Shown here: positions 1 to 11,323 of the stretch, piece after piece
Layout of the letters: each line of letters begins with the position of its first letter
Position numbering within the stretch: position 1 is the first letter of the stretch
Assembly: GCA_024509875.1 (NCBI GenBank)
Contig: JAMPIV010017564.1
Location: forward strand, 62,001 to 126,000
Length of the DNA stretch: 64,000 nucleotides
Direction: 5' to 3'
DNA from: Oreohelix idahoensis
Lineage: Eukaryota; Mollusca; Gastropoda; Stylommatophora; Oreohelicidae
Notes under the pieces: generated by a model
Database searches by the model: none
Told to the model about the DNA's origin: nothing
Seen by the model: the letters and a program-made list of their open reading frames with translations, nothing else
Position numbers and translations under genes: made by a program

Positions 1-869
1 TTGTGTTCATTATCATCTTATGATTCTATTTGATTCTTATCATATTCCCATTTCATATTTTATCTTTTCTCTTACGATAGTTTATTTTCTGTTTAGTTTG
101 TACTATGTAAACTTAATTTGGGTTTGTATTAGATTTTTTTTTGGTATGCTTGAATGAGTATGTTGGATGATTTAGTCGTTATCTTACATTTATTGATGAT
201 ATTTTTGTAGATGTGCTATGTTCTCTTGTAATAGGTATATTTTTGTAGGTAATTGATAGAACTTTATTAATTTTTTTAAATTTTTGGGAATTAATTAAAG
301 AGATATTTGATATAATTTCATTAACCTTTAAATTTTTGGACCCTATATTTTCAACAACAAAAAAAAAATGATAAAAATGCATTTTTTTCCCGGACGGGGT
401 GGCAAACTGTTGCCAGTAATTTTAATGGAAGGGGAAGTGATCTGGAAAATGTTAGGTGAGCAGATTAGATTATGGGTTGTCGTTGTTTGAAGACGTGATT
501 GTCTTTAATGTTAGGTTAAATTGTAATAGGGGAATTCTCTCGTATGTTCGAGAAGTAAAGTTAGAAAGCGTGTGAACGCTAGTCAGTTCAATTGTGGAGA
601 TGTATTCACTCCGAACTGTTTTGAGCTACGGGCGTTTGGCTATTTGTGGCTAGCCCGTGCAAGTAGTGAGACTGAGCGGTGTTTTTTGAACAGCCGGGTC
701 TCGTATCTGTTTTTTAGGCGGATGATGTGTATTCCCGTAGAGAGTGAGTTTTTGGGCATCGACTGGAGAGGTCGGCCCCACAGTGTGTGTTTTCGATGGT
801 AAGCCTGCGCAGTGCTGAAGATAAGAGGCCATTATTTGTGTAGGCCATTATTTCCTGAGAGAGGATAAT
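1..869. other. AT-rich sequence without a recognised gene
   Basis: I see no gene or repeat family here. The short frames at 179-382 and 572-802 carry no recognisable motif and are probably chance. Phrases resembling the satellite that follows (gaggccattatt) begin near 827. Confidence 0.5.
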
Positions 870-1960
870 TTTGATATGTGAAGACATGTTGATAAGTGAT
901 ATTATTGCAAACTGCCGGGTGTGCAGTATTGTGAGTATTTTTATAAGGATCCATTAACTTATACATGTCATATAATAGCGCTGAGATGATTGAAGAGGAT
1001 ATTATTGCAAACTGCTGGGTGAGCAGTATTGTGTGTATTTTGAGATGTTAGGATCCATTGATTTATATTGTGATATAATCGCGCTAAGATGAGTAAAGGC
1101 GAGATTACTGCAGACTGCCGGGTATGGAGTCTTGTGAGAAATTGCTGGTAGGACTCATTAGATTATGACAGCGCTTATGTGAGGAGTATCTTGAGGATGC
1201 TATTTATGCAGTAGCACGGCGATGATGATGTCCGTTTGCTATTTTTGAGGAGGCCATATTTATATTTATGTTAGCACGGCGAGGATGTCCGGTTGCTAAA
1301 GGATCTATTATATTATCAGAGCGCTTATGTGAGGAGTATCTTGAGGATGCTATTTATGCAGTAGCACGGTGATGATGATGTCCGTTTGCTATCTGTGAGG
1401 AGGCCATATTTATATTTATGTTAGCACGGCGAGGATGTCCGGTTGCTAAAGGATCTATTATATTATCAGAGCGCTTATGTGAGGAGTATTTTGAGGATGC
1501 TATTTATGCAGTAGCACGGCGATGATGATGTCCGTTTGCTATCTGTGAGGAGGCCATATTTATATTTATGTTAGCACGGCGAGGATGTCCGGTTGCTAAA
1601 GGATCTATTATATTATCAGAGCGCTTATGTGAGGAGTATCTTGAGGATGCTATTTATGCAGTAGCACGGCGATGATGATGTCCGTTTGCTATCTGTGAGG
1701 AGGCCATATTTATATTTATGTTAGCACGGCGAGGATGTCCGGTTGCTAAAGGATCTATTATATTATCAGAGCGTTTATGTGGGGAGTATCTTGAGGGTGC
1801 TATTTATGCAGTAGCACGGCGATGATGTCCGTTTGCTATCTGTGAGGAGGCCATAATTATGTTAGCACGGCGATGATGCCCGTTTGCTAGACGATCCATT
1901 ATTAGAATATTATAGCGCTAATGTGAGGACAGGTGGATAGCGCTGAGTTGAGGAGTATCT
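870..1960. repeat. Satellite array: 150-bp tandem repeat with diverged edges
   Basis: A unit beginning gcgcttatgtgagg starts at 1171, 1321, 1471, 1621 and 1771, an exact 150-bp period. The four central copies are nearly identical and the fifth is degraded. Each unit holds two related hairpin-capable segments, tagcacgg...ccgtttgcta and ttagca...ttgctaa. The left flank (about 870-1160) has older units with a different small hairpin (ctgc...gcag near 915, 1012 and 1118) but shares the AGCGCT core and ggatccatt phrases. The array resumes after the piggyBac insertion at 4654. It is non-coding. Confidence 0.85.
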
Positions 1961-1969
1961 TTAATTCAT

Positions 1970-1983
1970 CCCCCCCCCCCCCC
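1970..1983. repeat. Poly-C run at the piggyBac left end
   Basis: Fourteen consecutive C bases start six bases inside the left TTAA boundary. Similar C runs occur at 51508-51528 and 61068-61080. The length may be unreliable because homopolymers are prone to assembly error. Confidence 0.9.
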
Positions 1984-2028
1984 AGGCTGTTTTTGGGTTT
2001 TACCCAGGCCCGAAAATGGATGCAATTT

Positions 2029-3190
2029 TTTCAGACAGGTGAGGTTTTAAAAACAGACAGTGGACAAATACATAAGTTCAGTAGGTAGTTGTGTTATACA
2101 TTTAAATGTGTGAAATTGACTGGAAAATCTTATGAACTGCTTCACATAATTAATTAATATGAATAGGTGTGTGTTATGTCTTGTGAAGTGTAGACTTGAT
2201 TAAAAAAGTGTTAAAATTTTTTTTTTTTATTGTATACTTAAACTTAAATATTTCAGCTCCCAATTAATGTATGGCAATAAAATGTTCAGAATGTCGGTGC
2301 ACATTTAGTTTGAAACATATCTGGAAACTTTTATCACTATCACTTCATAGATGTAATTTTTATGATTTTTTTTCTCAAAGCCACATATGTTTGTAAAAAC
2401 AACCGCTCAAAATGTGTGCACTTTTTCTCTTCAGGTTATATTTAAAAAACTGCAGTAGACACACATTTTATTTAACTAGGTGTTAATGTTATACATTTAA
2501 ATGTGTGAAATTGACTGGAGAATCTTACGAATTGATTCATATAATTAATTGATATGAATAGATGTGTGTTATGTCTTGTGAAGTGTAGACTTGATTTTAA
2601 AAATGTTTAAAAAATAACATAAAATTGTATACTTAAATTTAAATATTTCAGCTCCCAATAAATGTATGGCAATAAAATATTAAGAATATCAGCGCACATT
2701 TAGTTTGAAACATATCTAGAAACTTTTATCACTATCACTTCATAGATGTAATTTTTTTTATTTTTGTTCTCAAAACTACATATGTTTGTAAAAACAACCG
2801 CTCAAAATATGTGCAATTTTTCTCTTCAGGTTATATTTTAAAAACAGGCAGTAGATACACATTTTATTTAACTAGGTGTTGATGTTATACATCAACATGT
2901 GGGAAATTGACTGAAGAATCTTGTGAAATGCTGTAGATAATTATTTGATGTAGGAAAAGAGTCTGTCATGTTATGTGAAGTGTAGACCTAATCAAAAATA
3001 ACTGGAAAAAAGATAAATAAACTGTACTCACATATGTCAGCTCCAGTTTAATCCATAGCAGAAAAACCTCAGAATATCAGTGCACATCCATTTTGAAACA
3101 CAACACATTTTACCACAATCACTTCAAATATATGATTTATATGATTTTTTTCCTACACCACAAATTTCTGTAAATACCAAACAACTATGA
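2029..3190. repeat. Three tandem copies of a 395-bp repeat inside the piggyBac element
   Basis: The phrase gttatacat recurs at about 2092, 2488 and 2884 (spacing about 395). Each time it is followed by gaaattgactg and then gtgaagtgtagac. A second landmark, ttcaggttatatttaa followed by a cagtaga phrase, repeats at the same spacing. The first two copies are close; the third is more diverged and runs into the transposase remnant. No coding signal. Confidence 0.85.
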
Positions 3191-3196
3191 CTAATA

Positions 3197-4184
3197 TTAT
3201 TTACACCAACTATATTCTATCATTTTTGGTTTGACAATGTGCTTCCACTTTGGCCTGAGAAGATACAAGGAAAACCTTGGAATATACTGCTTATATTGCC
3301 ATCTGCCTTTATACCCTATTACCACTTCATTCAAACTGAGATTTTGGAATGGGTAAAAGGCACTCTGAAATTTTTGCAACAACATGTTCATAAAATCTTT
3401 TCTTTTCCTTGTGAATTTTCATCAGAGGCATGAAGCATTGTATGATATAATGCTTCAAATCTACTTCTTGAAAACATTTGAAGAAACCAAGGAGTATAAA
3501 ATTCTGCAGATGTAGACCAGTAGTTGCGAATGCATGGTCTTTTCTGAATCCCAATATTTATTAGGACAGCAATAAACTTATCAAGTTCATGGCTTGTGAC
3601 TTTGGTCCACCGAGAATACAATGAATATTGTTTCACAGGGTTATTTTGAATAGATTTGAGTCTGGTATAATCATTGATGCACTGGAACATGAAATCTTGA
3701 ACCTCATCTGTAAACAAAACACTGAAACATTTCAATGGGGTTGACAGGTCAAACCCCTCAGTCACACCTGGTGTTCTCTTTGGACAAAATCGAAATGCAT
3801 TTTGTGTCATCCCCTCAGCAATTTCTAACCACTCTGGGACATCTTGTGAGGATGCACCTGCCTCTAGACTTGTGGCAGTTCTCATAGCTTTACTTTTGGT
3901 CACAATGGTGTTTTTGCCTCTTTATCCTTCTCCTTTAGTGACTGAAAGTTTTGCTCTTTTTATACCAGCCCTACCTGATGCATGTTCAATCAGCTGATCG
4001 ACATCGCCCTCAGAATGATCACTTTCATGAATATTCTGACACAAAGTCTTTACAATGTCTTCATTGGAATTACTAAACCTAACTTCTAAAATCCGTGTCG
4101 CTCGAGTTATCTTCTGTCCACTGAGAAATTAGCGTCGTGCTTGCTCAGAAGAAAGCAGGTGTTTAGAAGAAGATTCTCGATCCA
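3197..4184 (-). pseudogene. piggyBac-like transposase, inactivated
   Basis: This is the remains of a DDE transposase that cuts and pastes at TTAA. Reading from an ATG at 4184, an acidic N-terminus (MDRESSS, later EGDVDQLIEHA) is followed, in the same frame, by the long segment at 3903-3388 with the family landmarks FTDEVQDFMF and the SRFEALYHTML-type helix. Two in-frame stops interrupt the N-terminus. A frameshift near 3390 leads to LSLNEVVIGYKGR and QYKQYIP, matching the region of the first catalytic aspartate (family LSxDE), but the aspartate is N here. Everything after about residue 300 is missing, so the other catalytic aspartates and the C-terminal cysteine domain are absent. The copy is dead. 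Family assignment is confident; ends are approximate. Confidence 0.8.
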
Positions 4185-4606
4185 TTTTGTATGTAAACAA
4201 AGAAATAGAAATGGATATAAAACACACAATTTTAGCTTCACAAATTTGTTTTTCGCTCACAAACGTCCATAAACATGTCCTAGATGTAATGAAATGATTT
4301 AAAAACCAGCTAGTTGCTAGGTATTTATAACTTTTCGTTCAAACTCGACACATATCACACTGGTGCGCCATGCGTCATTGGTCTGAAGATTCTCGATCCA
4401 TTTTGTATGTAAACAAAGGATTAGAAATGGATATAAAACACACAATTTTAGCTTCACAAATTTGTTTTTCGCCCACAAACGTCCATAAACATGTCCTAGA
4501 TGTAACGAAATGATTTAAAAACCAGCTAGTTGCTAGGTATTTATAACTTTTCGTTCAAACTCGACATATATCGCACTGGCGCTCCACGCGTCATTGGTCC
4601 AAACGG
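4171..4606. repeat. 216-bp direct duplication at the transposase 5' end
   Basis: The phrase agattctcgatccatttt starts at 4171 and 4387. The following 216 bp are about 95% alike, including cgttcaaactcgacat near the end of each copy. The duplicated piece contains the transposase start codon (cat on this strand at 4182-4184), so promoter and start region exist twice. Confidence 0.85.
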
Positions 4607-4653
4607 AAGTCCTATCTGGCGCGTGGTGCGCCACTGTGGACGGAAAGAGTTAA

Positions 4654-5074
4654 GGAGGCCATGGATATTGTAGTATCTGCATGATTCTGAGATGTGAGGA
4701 GTACTTTATTATTGTATTGCTGTAAACTGTAATTTGACTATGACTGTGTATTCTATTATTGACGTAACGTGTTGTGGTGTAATAAACGTCATTAACTTTC
4801 ACCTGCCGTTACACCATTCCATGCCTCTGATGTGTGTACCTGTAGTGTGTGAATGTATCTATACACACCTCACTTATGACACCAACACACAACCGTAGTA
4901 TTAACAATGGTACCCTCCATATAAACATTTAACTAATTTATCAGTGGCGTATTAACAGCGAGTCTTCAAGGAGGAAATATTAACAGTGGAAGGATAAAAA
5001 TAAATCAGATATTATCAGTGACTGCACATTAAATGAATTATCAGTACTGGCCAGCGTCCTTGGATTATCACCGT
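4654..5074. other. Satellite remnant and unassigned sequence
   Basis: The satellite resumes after the piggyBac right TTAA (ggaggccatgg, gatgtgaggagtac). An AATAAA at 4781 and a TGG-starting segment near 4909 could be parts of an old LTR junction, but no partner is visible. No gene recognised. Confidence 0.4.
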
Positions 5075-5290
5075 CTAAAAGAAAGTTTGCACGAAGGCAC
5101 GAAACTACATTAATATGAACATTGTTGAAAATTATAGTAAGTCAAGAATGACTGATAAAGAATAAAGAAAACGGACAAAATTATAAATGTGCTAGGAAAG
5201 CACGAACGTATTATTATTAATAGGAGGAAGAAATGAAGTAATCGGTATTCAATTTCAACATGAAAAATTAAGTTGGAGACATATGTCGCT
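5075..5290 (+). repeat. 215-bp repeat, left copy of an inverted pair
   Basis: From ctaaaagaaagtttgcacg to gaaaaattaagttggag this segment matches the reverse complement of 10650-10864 at about 95%. It has one 8-bp extra (ggcacgaa duplicated) and a few substitutions. The pair encloses 5.4 kb of LINE debris. It could be the terminal inverted repeat of a DNA element, or a dispersed repeat flipped by a local inversion. Confidence 0.8.
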
Positions 5291-7189
5291 CCCGTGTGTT
5301 ACCGGGGCCCGAAAGGGGAGCAAAGAATAGTAAAACTGTTCCCTTCCATGCATGTCGTAGAAAGCGACTATGGAGGGTTGGGCATGGGGCTGGTTACTGT
5401 GGTGATTTACATTGCTACACCGATCAAATAGTAATAATACCATTTGTTTATAACGATAAAATAATGTAGAAATAAAAATAATGGAGTTGTGACGCTTCTT
5501 CTTCGCCCGCGCCACCATCGTGTTGATTTTAGCAGAAAGTATTGTAGAGTAAATAGTACTATCGTTTCTAATGTCCTTGAAAAACTATTTATAACATTTT
5601 GAGACGAAAGGCTTATTCGTCTAGAAGGAGTGAGAGAGGAGCGACAGAAAAATGATACCATTGTCACGCGTTGGTTTGAAACACAAATTGGCAGCGAACG
5701 CGTCGGGTAGTGATAACGTAGTGTAAAATTAAATAGAATATGTTTGAAACAAATTAAGACGTAACCCTTTTCCGCATAACATGTTTGAAGCAAAAATCTA
5801 TGTAAGGCCAATATTTGTTCGTTCTATAGTCACACAGTGGAAATGTATACACACAGACAGCGCATTGCCTGCCAAGTAGTACATTTTATGACGTAACGGA
5901 CTAGTGGTTTCAGTTTGAACAACGAGAGAGAGGGGAAAAGATGGTGTATTTATAGAAAAGTAGAAATTGACAACTAATATGGAAAATATATGGAAATCAT
6001 AATTACAGGGACCATGGCCATAAAATTTAGTTAGTTTAATAGCATATCTTCTCCTGAACAAAAATATGTTTTAATATACAAAATCCTCCATGTAATAATC
6101 AAGATATTGACAAAATACTAGATGTTCACGAACGGACTGACGAACAGACCCTCATGTTTGCATTCACTATTCATAACATTTTGGGGACGCGGTTTTTAAA
6201 AAGAGGCATGAGAGGGGAAAATGAAATTTGATTGGTTAGTAATAGGAGGATAGGAGAGATATTATTGGGTGGTCCAAACTAAGTATATTTGTAGAGTGAT
6301 ATCCAAGACAGAATTACTAACAGACTGTGAAACACGCAGTTTGTTTGGAGTTTGGCTTTTTAAATTTCAATTCGAAACGGGGGAACGCTGGATTTCATTG
6401 GCCAGCCTCTTTTATAATATACCAAGCTCCCAAGGCTTGTCACCATTTGTATAGAATCATTTCCAGACTCAGGACGTTGAGAATAGAAGTGTGACTTTGT
6501 TGTTAAAACTAAAACTAATAAAATAAAAAATAGTCACAGTTTAGCCAGCGGCAGAACTGAATGTGTGCCAGTCATCGTACCTGTGTTTTATTTCATTGAA
6601 TTGTGGTAAGGGGAATTGAATTATTATTATGTATTATTTGAAAAGGCAAAAGTTTGATACTGCCAATTGAGAAAGTGTATGACATGCCTAAAGAGACAGT
6701 TTGGGTATTCTCGTTTGATTTATGTTTGAATATTGCATTGTTGTAATTAATAAGTATTGTAAGACCAAGATAGAATAGCAAGCCTCAGTGTTCGAGGAAC
6801 ACTTATTAACATGCCTAGAGCGTTTATATATATAGAGAAATAGAAGAAAAATCATATAGAAGGAGATGTACATACTCCTATTAAATTGTGTTGAAGAGAA
6901 CTATGGAAAAATGACAGTGGCGTATCTGCCATATGGACCTGAGGTGTGGTCATAGTAGGATGTGATTTCATATAATTTAGGGCTGGTGCACTTTGTTTGC
7001 ACACGAGGCTGGCCCCAAAAATCATATCATGTAAAGAGTTAAGTGAAATATACACCAGATATGAAAAGGCCAGGGTGTCTTTTATGTTGCAGGGTTTTAT
7101 TTCCTATTACCAGCTGGTGACAGGAAACCTGAAGTACTATAGAAGACAGTAACGTCTCCTTCTTCTTCTTCGATCCTTAACTACCGACT
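5291..7189. other. Intergenic-like sequence without a recognised gene
   Basis: No supported coding region. The segment 5290-5420 has a GC-rich stretch with a ctacgac core and catgcatgg that reminds me of short interspersed repeat cores, but I cannot name a family. The short minus-strand frames in 5255-6061 are rich in H, F and Y, show no conserved motif and look like chance. Confidence 0.4.
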
Positions 7190-7450
7190 GTCAAAGCAGT
7201 CAGTGGCCATCACGCCTAGTGGCGTCTTGTAGGGCAACAACAAATTGATTCCACTTTGCACGGTCGGTGGCCATCCTTCGTACAGTGCCCCAACTCTGGT
7301 AACGTCTCCAGTACAGCGTATTCTGTAAATTATTATCAAGTGAATCTCTGAGAGCAGCAGTTCTTTGCAGAGACATATCATCGAGTTGAATCTTCACGTG
7401 GGAAATTAAAGGTAATGTGCCACAGTCTGGGCACACTGACAATTTATCGG
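7190..7450 (-). pseudogene. LINE reverse transcriptase, C-terminal fragment
   Basis: On the minus strand a frame begins CPDCGTLPLISH and ends MATDRAKWNQF followed by VVALQDATRR and a stop. An 'A-DR-KW' segment close to the stop is the usual extreme C-terminus of RTE- and Jockey-like LINE proteins; RTE B in this window ends its domain with AADRTKWRCY. Upstream reverse transcriptase motifs are missing, so this is a 5'-truncated scrap of about 260 bp. A weak (ttc)n beside 7160 may be its 3' tail. Confidence 0.55.
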
Positions 7451-8189
7451 GAGTAAAATTGATTCCCTACAAATAAACTATAACTCTCAGGGGGATGATG
7501 ACAACCACAGCTCCTCCAATAACTGACTCACATCAATACTTAGTGAATTATAGTCTGTGAAAACACTTGAAGGAACATTTTAAGATTAATATTATTATTG
7601 TTGGACCCAGAGTCCTTGTTTTTAGTTCACTATAAGTATAACATATATTTTCTTCAGTTTTAAAGACCTGTCCTAAGAAAGAGAAGGACAAGCACAATAA
7701 AATTGTACAAAAAATATTCTAAATTCAAACTTAAACCACAGACTTATTAAGTACCTTATAGTGAGTTATTTTGTGTTGTTTTGATGTACCATCATTTCAT
7801 TGCATACCCTAGACACTAGCCACATCAAACACCACACATTAGAAATAACATACAGCACCGTGTGAGATCTAGAGAGGTAGCGTTAGGTCCCTTGAGAATT
7901 CATCAACATCATCTATTAGAATAAACGTCTTAAATAGCTTGACCTCACACGGTTGACACATATATAACAACATTCATTATCTTTTACCATCATAACCTCT
8001 CCAGCAAAATTAAACTTTGCTACAGTTACCCATTCCTGTAAAAAATTTAAACCACAAAACACTTCAACAAACATGGACAAGTCAATTAAGGAAAATAAAA
8101 CCCACCCATCCAAGACAGGGGAAGGCCTTTTGGAAAGAAAGACGTATTATGCAACACAGAGAAAGCCGAAAGGAGTCTGTGTTACTGAC
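7451..8189. other. No gene recognised
   Basis: AT-rich sequence between two LINE remnants. The frame from 8017 has no LINE motif before about residue 60, where TSRLGTWNVR opens the endonuclease listed next. The first part may be its untranslated leader. Confidence 0.4.
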
Positions 8190-10488
8190 TAACCTTCTTT
8201 CTTCTAGGATAACTTCCAGACTTGGCACCTGGAATGTTCGGACATTAAACGAACAAAGGAAAGTGGCGCAAGTAGCAGCTTAAATTATGGAATATAAAAT
8301 CGAGATTCTGGGAAAATGTGAAACAAAGTGGAAGGGGGTAGACAAGAAGAAACTCATCACAAGTGAATTGGTGCTGTCCTCAGGACATGAAGACGAAAGT
8401 TCACACTACAGTAAAGGGGTAGCTCTTATGATATCTAAAGGAGCACAGAAAGAACTCATTGAATGGGAAGCTGTTGGACCCAGAATAATAACAGCTACTT
8501 TTAAAACAGCTAAAAAGAAAATAAATGTAAATGTCATCCAATATTATGCACCTACTAATGACAAAGAAGAGTTTGTGAAAGAAGCATTTTGTACTAGACT
8601 ACAAGAAGCACATGGAGAAGAGAGCTGGAAACAGAGGTGAAAATGATGAGGAAAACGTGGAAAGAACTTGAGATAATGGCACGTGACAGGAGGACTTGGC
8701 ATGTGTTTGTTTAAGGCCTGTGCTCCTTTGAGAGTGGAGGGTTATGATGATGACAGGAAGTTGTGGAAAAAGTAACAAGAAGAGACATCACACTTTTGAT
8801 CGGTGACATGAATGCAAAGATAGGTAGAGTCAACAAAGCCATGAAAAAGTTATGGGAAAACATGGACTAGGAATAATGAATGAAAATGGGGAACTATTCT
8901 CAAACGTCTGTGCTTCAAATCAACTGGCTATAGAAGGAAGCATGTTTCCACATAAAAGAATACACAAGGCAACATAAATATCACCAGACCATAGAAGAGA
9001 AAATCAGATTGATCATATGCATAAACATGAAGTTTAGATCATCATTGCAGGATGTAAAGGTATATAGAGGAGCAGATATGGCATCAGATCACCACCTTCC
9101 GATAGCCAAAGTAAAAATGAAACTCAAGAGATATGCACCAATGAAAATTTATAGACAACAATTTAATGTAGGACATCTAAGAAATCAAGAAACAAGAGAC
9201 AAATTTGCGGTCACAATATCCAACAAATTCCAAGTGCTCCAACAGCTGGAAGATGTAGAGAATACAGAAGACTATTGGCAGCAAATCAAAACTGTAAGGA
9301 ATGAGACATGTGAAGAAATACTGGGGAAAAGGGAACGACAACAAAAAGCATGGATAACAACAGAAACCATCAATAAGATAAAAGACAGAAAAAAAAACAA
9401 GAAAGCAGATTTAAACACAAGCAAAACCAGAAGTTCCAAAGCCAAGGCTCAAGACGTGTACACAGAAGCAAACAAAGAAGTAAAAAGAAGTATCAAAAGA
9501 AACAAGAGGAAGTATATTGGCAAGAGAGGCAGAAGATGCTGTAGCCAAATGAAATATGAGAGAACTGTATAGCAGCACAAAGAAGCTAACAGGGAAAAAT
9601 AAACAAACAAGTTGCCTCATAAAAGACAAGAATGGAAAACTGCTCAGCAATATACAAGAGCAAATGAAGAGATGGACAGTATATTTTGAAGACCTTCTCA
9701 ATAGACCAGCTCCAAGAAACCCCCCAGACATCCAGCCAGCAGAAGAAGGGCTACAAATTAACGGTGAAAGACCAACGAAGGAAGAAATAAAGAAAGTCAT
9801 AAAGCTTCTAAGAGATGGAACAGCGTCTGGACCTGATGGCATTCCAGCAGAGGCCATCGAAGCAGATATCGACACGGCTACAGAGATGCTATATAAATTA
9901 CTTGGTAAAGTCTGGGAAAAGGAAGAGATACCAGCAGAATGGAAGGAAGGATATCTGGTTAAGTTGCCTAAGAAGGGAAATTTACAAGAGTGCGAACATT
10001 ATAGAGGAATAATGTTACTATCAGTGCCAAGAAAAGTATTAAACAGGATTATCCTTGTGAAATTAAAATAGTCCATAGACAAGAAACTGAGAGATGAACA
10101 AGCAGGTTTTCTACAAAACAGATCATGTACAGACCAGATAGCCACTTTTCGAATAATAGTTGAACAAAGTCTTGAATGGAATTCACCACTATACATCGGA
10201 TTTGTGGACTACGAAAAGGCATTTGACAGCGTAGACAGAGAATCACTTTGGAAATTGATGGGGCATTATGGAGTTCCTCTGAAGATCATTAATTTAATAA
10301 AGAAAACATATGAAGACATGACATGCAGAGTTCTTCACGAAGGACAGCTTACAGAACCGTTTGGGATAAGAACAGGAGTGTGACAGGGATGCCTCTTGTC
10401 TCCATTTCTTTTTTTTACTAGCAATAGACTGAGTTATGAGATCATCGAGAAAACAACACAGCAATGTAATCCAGTGGACTCTGACTAA
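8190..10488 (+). pseudogene. LINE endonuclease-reverse transcriptase, decayed copy (LINE C)
   Basis: A non-LTR retrotransposon protein in pieces. The apurinic-type endonuclease opens at 8215 with LGTWNVRTL, continues through GPRIITATF and VIQYYAPTND to about 8600, and resumes after a 150-bp insertion with LLIGDMNAKIG near 8800 and ASDHHLPIAK near 9085. The linker and start of the reverse transcriptase follow in 9009-9572 and 9556-10071 (ASGPDGIPAEA, YRGIMLLSVP), then GFLQNRSCTDQIATF and FVDYEKAFDSV near 10200. The sequence GVRQG has become GV-stop-QG at 10380. The copy breaks off at QWTLTKQ near 10487, just before the catalytic FADD segment, which lies inverted at 10965-11114. At least four frameshifts or stops make it non-functional. 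I place it in the RTE/Jockey-like assemblage without a firm clade. Confidence 0.8.
8608..8756 (+). mobile_element. 5'-truncated LINE inserted in the LINE C endonuclease
   Basis: Between RLQE and the resumption at EVVEKV there is a foreign 150 bp. It encodes a LINE C-terminus (KTWKELEIMARDRRTW then a stop) and ends in a gatgatgac tail. The host sequence is acaagaag before and acaggaag after, an 8-bp target duplication with one mismatch. This is a standard 5'-truncated LINE insertion, from a family different from the one it interrupts. Confidence 0.6.
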
Positions 10489-10649
10489 GCAGTATAAGAA
10501 CGATTACAAGAAACATTATTAATAATCCTCTTCCTACACCAACTGGAATAAACTGTCACTTGTTGAATGTTGAAATACATAATCCAAAAACTTACAAAGA
10601 TACTCTGAAGACATCTGAACAACTTTCATTTTTTAAAATATACATTAGA
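10489..10649. other. Unassigned segment between LINE C and the right 215-bp repeat
   Basis: No motif recognised. It lies in the stretch that would have to be flipped (about 10489-11114) to restore the order of LINE C. Confidence 0.35.
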
Positions 10650-10864
10650 CCTTTATGGACGACACATGCTCCAACATAATTTTTCATCTTGAAATCGAAT
10701 ACCGATTACTTCATTTCTTCCTCCTATTAATAATAATACGTTCGTGCTTTCCTAGCACATTTATAATCTTGTCCGTTTTCTTTATTCTTTATCAGTCATT
10801 CTTGACATACTATAATTGTCAACAATGTTCATATTAATGTAGTTTCGTGCAAACTTTCTTTTAG
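10650..10864 (-). repeat. 215-bp repeat, right copy of an inverted pair
   Basis: Reverse complement of 5075-5290, from aacataatttttcatc to gcaaactttcttttag. It lies between the two separated parts of LINE C, so its present inverted orientation may be secondary. Confidence 0.8.
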
Positions 10865-10964
10865 TGGGCAAATAAATGTATTCTTGAAATGTTTATAGCT
10901 CTACATGCAGGTTTTAGTAACCTTGACATGTGTCTCAATACATACTTCGGGCAATCGCGCCTAG

Positions 10965-11114
10965 TCTTTACCGTGGATTATACATCTGTGTATTTTCAGA
11001 CCCAATTGATGTGACCTCTCATCGAGTGTTTTCAATTTGTCCTGCATCTGATTAAGGTTATGGGACAGAAGAGCCAAGTCATCAGCAAAATCCAGATCAT
11101 CCAACTGCTTTTGA
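10965..11114 (-). pseudogene. Inverted catalytic segment of a LINE reverse transcriptase
   Basis: The minus strand reads KQLDDLDFADDLALLS, then LNQMQDKLKTL and QLGLKIH. FADD is the catalytic metal-binding motif of LINE reverse transcriptases. It starts at the residues (KQ) where the plus-strand copy at 10488 stops. I infer it is the next part of the same insertion, now reversed. Only about 50 codons remain. Confidence 0.7.
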
Positions 11115-11254
11115 GAATAAATGCAACACCTACACAGTTGTGTATTAAATTTACGTGTATATAATGTGTAACAGAATCATTCTTTTGCAGCGCCCACACT
11201 CCCCCCAACAACTAATAGGAAATTTCTTTTGGTTGCAGGTAGAAAACAGTTTGA

Positions 11255-11257
<3 letters not shown>

Positions 11258-11320
<63 letters not shown>
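11258..11320. repeat. (TA)n microsatellite, left flank of element 1
   Basis: An uninterrupted alternating A/T run of about 62 bp up to the LTR boundary TGTCGTAG. Element 1 has split this microsatellite; the other half is at 20677. Confidence 0.95.

Positions 11321-11323
<3 letters not shown>

Larger units (their letters stand above)
1965..4649 (-). mobile_element. Decayed piggyBac-like DNA transposon in a TTAA site
   Basis: A piggyBac-type transposase pseudogene lies inside. The interval is flanked by TTAA at 1961-1964 and 4650-4653, the target that piggyBac duplicates. Satellite sequence occurs on both sides (gaggagtatct before, ggaggccatgg after), so the element interrupts the satellite. 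The right end read inward is ctctttccgtcc; the left end is ttcatc followed by a C run, so the terminal repeats match poorly. Much of the 2.7 kb is internal tandem repeat. The ends are inferred from TTAA and the satellite flanks. Confidence 0.65.

Noticed and set aside
572..802. 76-codon plus-strand frame
   Set aside because: No motif, overlapped by an equally long antisense frame. Consistent with chance.
1171..1910. CRISPR-like regular repeats
   Set aside because: The period is 150 bp with the whole unit conserved, so there are no unique spacers, and the context is eukaryotic. It is a satellite.
4781..4925. LTR 3' end with primer site (AATAAA, then TGGTACC)
   Set aside because: No second copy of the presumed LTR and no retroelement coding follows.
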